From Pacificispira sp002696645 (GTDB lineage: Bacteria; Pseudomonadota; Alphaproteobacteria; UBA8366; Aestuariispiraceae): 64,000 nucleotides of DNA. The notes under the pieces are model-generated. The model saw nothing but the letters and a program-made list of their open reading frames with translations, was not told the origin of the DNA and ran no database searches. Each line of letters opens with the position of its first letter. Positions within the stretch are counted from its first letter, which is position 1. The translations under genes and the position numbers were made by a program. Positions 58,329 to 64,000 of this stretch are shown here, one piece after another. The stretch lies in NCBI RefSeq assembly GCF_048892425.1, contig NZ_JBLZHU010000002.1, forward strand, positions 124,001 through 188,000, read 5' to 3'.

Positions 58329-59684
58329 TCAGCTGGGGGACTTCATTTTCTCATATTTTGCCAGGGCATCCATCATTGCGCTGGGCAAATCCTTGGACGG
58401 CACAGGCTCCAGGAATTCCGGCGCGTCGGAATTGTCGGCAACGATTGTTGAATCAGCGGTCCCTGCGGGAGATGGCGCAGACGGGGTAGGGGGTGGGGGC
58501 GTGATGCCGGAATGACTGGGCAATTGTGTCGGCGCGACCGGTGCATTGCGCAAACTGAAGAATTTCGGTTCTGCGTCCGAGCCGGGCAGATGCTTGATGG
58601 TCGTCGTGTTCTGATTGGGTAAAGCCGACTGGGATGCTTGATTTGAGGGCGTTGCTGATGGTGGCTGACTGTTGTCAGACAGGGTGTTCATAGACTGGCT
58701 GTTCATAGACTGGCTGTTCTTAGGCTGGCTGTTTTGCGCCATCCGCATCAGGGCGGTCGCGGCATCCGCCGACAGATTTGGCACCCCTTGTGCAGCGGCC
58801 GTACCCGGGCTGGATTGAGGATTTGCGCCAGACGTGACGCTGTTCTGACCCGGCAGGATCGGCTGCACGGACGCAATCGGCGATCCAACCGGCGTCGCGG
58901 CAAACGGGGCCGACCGTTGACCCGCCGCATTCAGTCCAGGTTGCGCCGCGAAAAGCGGACTTACACCGTTCTGCACCGCTTGGTCTGCGCCATTCTGACT
59001 TTCAGGATCCAACTGCGCGGTCTGAACCGATGCTTTTTGCGCCCCGTCCTGGGCCAGGGCTGTGCCCGTGTCTGACGTTCCCGGTGCGCCAAACAGGGCG
59101 GTCAGGGCCGTTCCCCCCATATCATCCCCGGTCTGATCTTTCATAATCACATTGGCCAGAGAACTGGCAAACCCTATCGGGCCGCCATAAATCGACCCGC
59201 CCGCCAACTGCGCACCAGGGCTTATTTCATCCCCGGTCACATAGCGATACACGGATGAAACGATGGGGATATGCTGCAATGGGTTCACGATATCGACAAC
59301 ATCCCCCAGTGTCAGGCCATCTTCGCCGAAGAAATTCTTGCCTGTCGCTTCGGATGCCTCATCGGCACGATTTGCCGCCGCGACGTCCACAGATGTGGGA
59401 TCTGCAGAGGTAAAGCGCCGATAGTCGGTAAAGGTTCCCTCGTCGCGCGCGGCAAAAACCTGTGAATTCGCTGCCACCGGCTGTGGCATTCTATCTTCCG
59501 GGCGTTGTGGGGTCTGATAGGATTGGGGGGCCTTTTTCGCGCCCTCGGCCTGTGTCAAAGCATCGGAAAAGCGGGATTCCGTCTGACCCTCACCTGCCCG
59601 CGGTCGACGCATGGCAACATCTGGCGCCATCGCAGTCGCATTAGAGGTCATCAGGGACCAAGGGGCTGTTTGCGCTGTGGACAT
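58329..59684 (-). CDS. Low-complexity protein with one conserved hydrophobic block
   Basis: The protein has 451 residues from ATG 59684 (GAGAGAG before it). Most of it is Gln/Ser/Pro/Ala-rich and disordered-looking, with a small repeat PKNSQSMNSQSMN in the second half that corresponds to an 18-base tandem DNA repeat near 58685-58735. One ordered block, about residues 120-190, has DGLTLGDVVDIVNPLQHIPIV, YRYVTGDEISPGAQLAGG and YGGPIGFASSLANVIM. This type of block recurs in alphaproteobacterial proteins of unknown role and may insert into a membrane. No signal peptide is seen. Confidence 0.7.
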   Translation of the reverse strand: MSTAQTAPWSLMTSNATAMAPDVAMRRPRAGEGQTESRFSDALTQAEGAKKAPQSYQTPQRPEDRMPQPVAANSQVFAARDEGTFTDYRRFTSADPTSVDVAAANRADEASEATGKNFFGEDGLTLGDVVDIVNPLQHIPIVSSVYRYVTGDEISPGAQLAGGSIYGGPIGFASSLANVIMKDQTGDDMGGTALTALFGAPGTSDTGTALAQDGAQKASVQTAQLDPESQNGADQAVQNGVSPLFAAQPGLNAAGQRSAPFAATPVGSPIASVQPILPGQNSVTSGANPQSSPGTAAAQGVPNLSADAATALMRMAQNSQPKNSQSMNSQSMNTLSDNSQPPSATPSNQASQSALPNQNTTTIKHLPGSDAEPKFFSLRNAPVAPTQLPSHSGITPPPPTPSAPSPAGTADSTIVADNSDAPEFLEPVPSKDLPSAMMDALAKYEKMKSPS

Positions 59685-59874
59685 CGACTCTCTCTTCACC
59701 AACCGCATGATCGACGCTCTCCCACGTCGACAGTCTCTCTCCCACAAGCTAAGCAAGCCGCATGCCAGAACACACTGAATCTGGCGATCACGATATCTTG
59801 CTTTTCCCATATGCCTGCAGATCGTGTTATCCTGATCCCCGGTAATGATTTGGTTGAAAGCGAGATAAGACGCG

Positions 59875-60561
59875 ATGAGCGGTAAAAAGATCCTGTTATG
59901 TGACGATGACGACGCCCTGCGCCAGTCCTTGGCGGAACAATTGCAGCTGCATGAGGAATTTGAAACACAGGAAGCCTCAACCGCCGCCGAAGCGATAGAA
60001 GCGGCAAAGGCCGGGCATTTCGATGCCATCGTTTTGGATGTCGGCCTGCCCGATATGGATGGGCGCGAGGCCTGTCGTATTCTGCGCCGCAGCGGCGTTA
60101 AATGCCCCGTCGTCATGCTGACCGCCCATGATTCCGATTCCGATACGATCCTGGGCCTGGATGCCGGCGCGAATGATTATGTCACCAAACCCTTTCGCTT
60201 AAGTGTCCTTTTGGCCCGTCTGCGCGCGCAATTGCGCCAACATGAACAAAGCGAAGATGCGGTCTTTACAATCGGCCCCTACAGTTTCAGGCCCGCCCAG
60301 AAGCTATTGCTGACCGAAGAAACCAACAAAAAAATCCGCCTGACGGAAAAGGAAACCTCAATCCTGAAATATCTTTTTCGCGCGGGCAACCGCACCGTAT
60401 CGCGCGACACGCTGTTGGGGGAAGTCTGGGGTTATAACGCTGGCGTCACCACGCACACGCTGGAAACCCATGTTTATCGCCTGCGCCAGAAGATCGAACC
60501 AGATCCCTCAAATGCGGAAATTCTGGTGACAGAACCCGGCGGCTATAAGCTGGTTCCCTAG
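59875..60561 (+). CDS. OmpR/PhoB-family response regulator
   Basis: The protein has 228 residues. The receiver domain has the acidic pocket LLCDDDD, phospho-acceptor Asp55 in IVLDVGLPDMDG, MLTAHDSDSD and Lys105 in YVTKPF. The winged-helix output has LTEKETSILKYLFRAGNRTVSRDTLLGEVWGY and THTLETHVYRLRQKIEPDP, the OmpR DNA-binding pattern. No sensor kinase is adjacent. The first codon lies 190 bases from the start of the divergent low-complexity gene, and its stop overlaps that of the MFS gene by the palindrome CTAG. Confidence 0.93.
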   Translation: MSGKKILLCDDDDALRQSLAEQLQLHEEFETQEASTAAEAIEAAKAGHFDAIVLDVGLPDMDGREACRILRRSGVKCPVVMLTAHDSDSDTILGLDAGANDYVTKPFRLSVLLARLRAQLRQHEQSEDAVFTIGPYSFRPAQKLLLTEETNKKIRLTEKETSILKYLFRAGNRTVSRDTLLGEVWGYNAGVTTHTLETHVYRLRQKIEPDPSNAEILVTEPGGYKLVP

Positions 60562-61802
60562 ATCATATCCTGCGCGATCGCATCCGCGCGCCGGACCTGA
60601 CGCTGGATGGCCAGGGCGGCAATCACGGCACAGCCGGTCGCTGCGGCCGCTGTCCACCATCCAGCCGACCAACCCAAACTGCTGCCCGCGACCCAGCCCA
60701 CCAGAATTGGCCCCGTCAACAGGCCCAGATTGCGCCCGGTCATCATCAATCCAAAAGCCGCCGGGCCGGTGCGATCCGGACCCAACAGACGCCCCGGCAG
60801 TCCAAAAATGCAGGTCGGTGTAATCCCGGCAAAAAATCCATAAGCCAGTAAAATTGCGACACCGCTGATATCGGTTCCGGCATAGGGGCCAATCACCAGA
60901 ACGGTTCCCTGCCCAATCAGAACGACCGTTAACAACCGGGCGATGGGAAATCCGGCCCGCAGGATGGCCGCTGCCAACAGATTGGACCCCGCAATCGCGA
61001 TGACCGTCACCCCATATAACTCTTTCGATACAGCCATCGATAATCCGCGATCTGCGACCAGATATTCGGGCAGCCAACTCAGCACTGACAGATTTTGCAA
61101 CGCCCATAAACCAAAGCACGCCGACAACATCATCAACGCTTGCCGATCCGCTTTGGACAGATCCGGCGCACCCCCTTTTGTCGCGGGCAAGGCAATCCGG
61201 TTGCCATCATTCTGACGCGCCAGGACCATCGTCCATCCCGCCATCAGAACAGCAAAAACCAACCCGGCCCACCAGACCGACGACCAGATCTGATCGCCTG
61301 GCATCAGATATTCCGCCAATCGGGCGATGCTGGTCGCGATCAAGCCCCCTAAAGGGACCCAGGTCGCCGCCAGCGCGGCTGCAAAGGGTATGTGTTTTGG
61401 TGCCGCATTACGGGTCATCAGGGTGGGGCCGGCTATCGCCAAAATCGCCATGGCCGTTCCCTCAAAGGCGCGCCCCACCAGAATGGCCCAGCCATTTTCC
61501 GGGAATGTCAAAATAGGGATGGCACCAAGCCCCACCAGACCACAGGCCCCAATCAACCAGGCAGCCGTTGCCTGACGGCTCATCAACCGTCCGAACTGGA
61601 AGGACAACACCAGGCCAATGACCGCAAAAATCGACATGAAACCACCCGCCATTCCGGCGCCATATCCATACAGATCCAGCATCTCCGGCAGGACCGGCGG
61701 CAATTTGAACTGTTGATACGCAGCCAGCAGGGCAACACATAACCCGAACCAGATTCCCACCCAATCGCTGTGCAGGCGCGGCGCAAGACGGTCTGATGAC
61801 AT
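60558..61802 (-). CDS. Major facilitator superfamily transporter (CynX/NarK-like)
   Basis: The protein has 414 residues with 12 hydrophobic segments. An early FQFGRLMSRQ-type loop stands between helices 2 and 3, and a LVGRAFEGTAMAILAIAGPTLMTR segment follows. The arrangement fits the CynX/cyanate- or metabolite-type MFS group. The substrate cannot be told from sequence. It is convergent with the response regulator gene, sharing the stop bases. Confidence 0.88.
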   Translation of the reverse strand: MSSDRLAPRLHSDWVGIWFGLCVALLAAYQQFKLPPVLPEMLDLYGYGAGMAGGFMSIFAVIGLVLSFQFGRLMSRQATAAWLIGACGLVGLGAIPILTFPENGWAILVGRAFEGTAMAILAIAGPTLMTRNAAPKHIPFAAALAATWVPLGGLIATSIARLAEYLMPGDQIWSSVWWAGLVFAVLMAGWTMVLARQNDGNRIALPATKGGAPDLSKADRQALMMLSACFGLWALQNLSVLSWLPEYLVADRGLSMAVSKELYGVTVIAIAGSNLLAAAILRAGFPIARLLTVVLIGQGTVLVIGPYAGTDISGVAILLAYGFFAGITPTCIFGLPGRLLGPDRTGPAAFGLMMTGRNLGLLTGPILVGWVAGSSLGWSAGWWTAAAATGCAVIAALAIQRQVRRADAIAQDMI

Positions 61803-61984
61803 AAAAACCCCTTCAATCCGAACTCAGGATACGAAATAGACGCGATAACAGCAGGATGGGAATTTGCGTTAAGACGAACCCCGCTATAGCATTCTGACAT
61901 CAACCTGTCCCGTCTGGTTTTGCGCCTCGCTGCACGACCGAACGATTGGGGCGAAAAGACTAAAAGCCAAAGCAGGATTACCGC

Positions 61985-62824
61985 GTGTTAAGCGATAAGC
62001 ATCAAGAATTTTACGTCAAGTTCTGGGGAACGCGTGGCAGCATCGCCTGCGCCGGTTCCGATACGCTGCGCTATGGCGGCAATACGGCCTGTCTGGAAGT
62101 TATGTGCGCAGACAGACGCCTGATTTTTGACGGGGGTACGGGGTTGCGAAAACTGGGCCGCGAAATCGCCCAGCAGGGGCCCACTGAAATTGATCTGTTC
62201 CTGACCCATACGCATCTGGACCACATTATCGGCCTGCCCTTTTTCGTGCCATTCCACATTCCAGGCTTAAATCCCAGATTATGGGCCGGTCATCTATTGC
62301 CTGATCGCACGCTTAAGGGAACGCTGTCAGAAATGATGCAGGCCCCGCTTTTCCCGGTGCCGCCGGAAACCTTCCGCGCTCAGGTTGAATTTCATGATTT
62401 CGCCTGCGGGGAAACTCTGTATCCCAGCCCGGAAATTTCATTGCAAACCGCGCCGCTGAACCATCCCAACGGGGCCTGTGGCTATCGCATCAATTTCGAT
62501 GGCCGGTCGATCTGTTACATCACCGATACCGAACATTATCCGGAAGGCCGCGACCCGGCGGTTGTGGATCTGGTGCGCGACGCGGATATCATGATCTATG
62601 ACGCCACCTATACAGAGGAAGAATATCCCCGCTTCGTCGGCTTTGGGCATTCCACCTGGCAGGAGGCCGTGCGGGTCGCCGATGCCGCCAATGTCAAAAC
62701 CCTGGTGCTGTTTCACCACGAACCGACCCATACCGATGACATCATGGACCAAATCGCCGCGGATGTTGCAAAGGTCCGGCCCGGCACCGAAGTTGCCCGC
62801 GAGGGCATGATCCTGCGGCCCTGA
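61985..62824 (+). CDS. Metallo-beta-lactamase-fold hydrolase
   Basis: The protein has 279 residues with a GTG start at 61985 (no nearer ATG). FYVKFWGTRGSIACAGSDTLRYGGNTACLEV opens the protein, a pattern seen in PhnP-like and cyclic-nucleotide-phosphodiesterase-like MBL proteins. The metal-binding THTHLDHIIGLPFF has the HxHxDH set; TAPLNHPNGACGY and CYITDTEH give the later His and Asp, and LVLFHHEPTHTDD the final His. It probably hydrolyses a phosphodiester or related bond in the cytosol. The nearby methyltransferase gene starts eight bases after its stop. Confidence 0.9.
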   Translation: MLSDKHQEFYVKFWGTRGSIACAGSDTLRYGGNTACLEVMCADRRLIFDGGTGLRKLGREIAQQGPTEIDLFLTHTHLDHIIGLPFFVPFHIPGLNPRLWAGHLLPDRTLKGTLSEMMQAPLFPVPPETFRAQVEFHDFACGETLYPSPEISLQTAPLNHPNGACGYRINFDGRSICYITDTEHYPEGRDPAVVDLVRDADIMIYDATYTEEEYPRFVGFGHSTWQEAVRVADAANVKTLVLFHHEPTHTDDIMDQIAADVAKVRPGTEVAREGMILRP

Positions 62825-62831
62825 TTGATTC

Positions 62832-63698
62832 ATGGGTATTGCACATCACCCATTGCGCACGACATGGCGACGCCTGACACTGGGATTGCCAACACTGTTT
62901 GGCTGGGCACAGCGGGGCTATTTCATCCCCTATCGCTATGCAGGGACGATCCCGGATAGCAGTGCGCGGGACCCCTTCCCCCATGTTGAAACACTGTTTA
63001 AGGCCGCAGAGCCGGTCTTTCTGGATTTGTTGAAAGACACCGATCTGATCGCGGATGTCGCAACCCGGTTCGATAGGGCAGCGCCCCCCCTGCCACGGTG
63101 GCAGCAGACCTGGTTTCCCAGGCTGGATGGACTGGCCGCCTATCTGATGGTACGCCGACATCAACCGGCGCGAATTGTCGAAATCGGCAGCGGCCATTCC
63201 ACGCGCTTTATTGCGGCCGCTGTTCAGGATGGGGCCTTATCGACCCAAATAACCGCCATCGATCCCGCCCCGCGTGCGGATATTGCGAACCTGCCCGGTG
63301 TGACAGTGCATCGGACCACGCTGCAACAGGCGGATGTATCGATATTCGACGGGCTTGGCCCCAATGATATGGTGATGATCGATTCCAGCCATATCGCCAT
63401 GCCCGGCAGCGATGTTGATATCCTGCTGGGCCGCATCCTGCCCCGCCTGTCCAAGGGTGTTCTGATCCAGATCCACGATATATTCCTGCCCGACCCTTAT
63501 CCCGAAAACTGGGCCTGGCGTGGCTATAACGAACAATTGCCGGTCGCCACGCTATTGGCCGGGGGTGGCTTTGAACCGCTGTGGTCCAGCCATTGGGTCG
63601 CGACACGCTGCGCCGACCTGCTCGCCCAAAACGCGATCGGGGCGCTCCCCCTTGCAGAAGGCGCCCCGGAATCCGCTGTTTGGCTGCGGCGGGTTTGA
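62832..63698 (+). CDS. Class I SAM-dependent methyltransferase-like protein
   Basis: The protein has 288 residues. The SAM site motif RIVEIGSGHSTRFIAAAV is near residue 115, followed by TAIDPAPRADI (acidic loop), NDMVMIDSSHIAMPGSDVD and LIQIHDIFLPDPYP, as in methyltransferases of the Methyltransf_24 type. The N-terminus is basic (LRTTWRRLTLGLPTLFGWAQRGYF). The substrate is unknown. It probably shares a transcript with the MBL-fold gene. Confidence 0.88.
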   Translation: MGIAHHPLRTTWRRLTLGLPTLFGWAQRGYFIPYRYAGTIPDSSARDPFPHVETLFKAAEPVFLDLLKDTDLIADVATRFDRAAPPLPRWQQTWFPRLDGLAAYLMVRRHQPARIVEIGSGHSTRFIAAAVQDGALSTQITAIDPAPRADIANLPGVTVHRTTLQQADVSIFDGLGPNDMVMIDSSHIAMPGSDVDILLGRILPRLSKGVLIQIHDIFLPDPYPENWAWRGYNEQLPVATLLAGGGFEPLWSSHWVATRCADLLAQNAIGALPLAEGAPESAVWLRRV

Positions 63699-63710
63699 AT
63701 TGCTTTAAAC

Positions 63711-64000
63711 GAGTCTCGCCCGCGAAAGCGGAAATCCAGGACCAATCGCGCCCGCCGCTCTGGACCCCGGATCAAGTCCGGGGTGACGGTGCATTAAGCA
63801 AGTGTCTCCTCATCCTGAGGAGCGAAGCGTCTCGAAGGGTGAGCCCTCTGCAAGCACTGGACTTGCAGCGCCTCCTCAGGACGAGAATGGGACGTTTTGT
63901 GGAATGCGAAGGCGGAATTCCAGGACCGCAGGCACCAACTGCGCCTACCGCCCTGGATCCCGGATCAAGTCCGGGGTGACGGTGCATTAAGCAAGTGTCT
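63711..64000. repeat. Intergenic repeat region with a duplicated alphaproteobacterial-type repeat
   Basis: A 42-base sequence that includes CCCGGATCAAGTCCGGGG occurs twice without a mismatch (63766-63807 and 63959-64000). The flanking parts, with a GCGAARGCGGAAWTCCAGGACC piece, are also shared, so the duplicated unit is about 87-97 bases. Between the copies lies a second repeat type, with CTCATCCTGAGGAG, GCGTCTCGAAGG and a related inverted piece. Such sequences are dispersed in many alphaproteobacteria. No gene was seen in these 290 bases; the second copy runs to the window edge. Confidence 0.85.

Overview
The window looks like a stretch of alphaproteobacterial chromosome, most likely from a Rhodospirillales-type organism. 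The evidence is the block mnmE-mnmG-rsmG-parA-parB facing holA-lptE-leuS with parS sites of sequence TGTTTCACGTGAAAC, a RegB/RegA redox two-component pair, and families typical of that group (DUF2336, DUF3576, DUF6489, UPF0260, DUF255). Coding density is high and no rRNA, tRNA or CRISPR array was recognised. The parABS block implies that this segment lies near the replication origin, although no origin was seen.

Layout. 1-5.0 kb: the end of a GGDEF protein, a DUF2336 protein, and a very large ABC-like protein with a degenerate ATPase and a cyclic-nucleotide-binding tail. 5.1-9.4 kb: nadK, then a tightly packed operon around fdhD and mobA that includes a CZB-like/GGDEF diguanylate cyclase. 9.4-18.5 kb: cobalamin operon cbiX-cbiC-cbiET-cbiL-cbiGH-cbiF, interrupted by a GxxExxY gene between 39-bp inverted repeats, downstream of regBA. 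18.6-23.5 kb: an orphan protein, a PilZ protein, a three-subunit nitrile hydratase/thiocyanate hydrolase, azlCD and a bacterial voltage-gated sodium channel. 23.6-25.6 kb: an AT-rich island with one SIR2-like gene, a candidate antiphage gene. 25.6-31.5 kb: comM, a GAF protein, alkB, a TerB-like protein, a tandem hairpin repeat, a membrane ferredoxin-adenylate cyclase and an ankyrin protein. 31.6-36.2 kb: second cobalamin cluster, cbiD-cbiJ diverging from cobA-cbiA. 36.2-41.2 kb: aminotransferase, quinone oxidoreductase, DUF255 protein, DUF6489. 41.3-52.2 kb: the origin-proximal housekeeping block. 52.3-56.7 kb: porin, JmjC-like cupin, TPR-sulfotransferase. 56.7-64 kb: a 266-bp nested inverted-repeat element, yggS, an L,D-transpeptidase-like gene, a low-complexity protein, an OmpR-type regulator, an MFS transporter, an MBL-fold hydrolase, a methyltransferase, and terminal repeats.

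How the parts fit. Together cbiX, cbiD, cbiG and cbiET indicate the early-cobalt-insertion (oxygen-independent) route to cobyrinic acid. RegB keeps its quinone-site motif and its redox Cys, and it lies directly upstream on the same strand, so redox control of the operon is plausible but not shown. Cobalt is also the expected metal of the hydratase, whose alpha subunit carries CTLCSC; both that subunit and CbiX carry long His-rich metal-binding-like tails. Second-messenger genes are frequent: two GGDEF proteins, one PilZ protein, a redox-type adenylate cyclase and a cNMP-binding ABC-like protein.

The observations most worth following are the degenerate ABC-cNBD protein, the SIR2 island, the GxxExxY cassette inside the cobalamin operon, the redox cyclase with upstream tandem hairpins, the split hydratase, and the nested inverted-repeat element at 56.7 kb.
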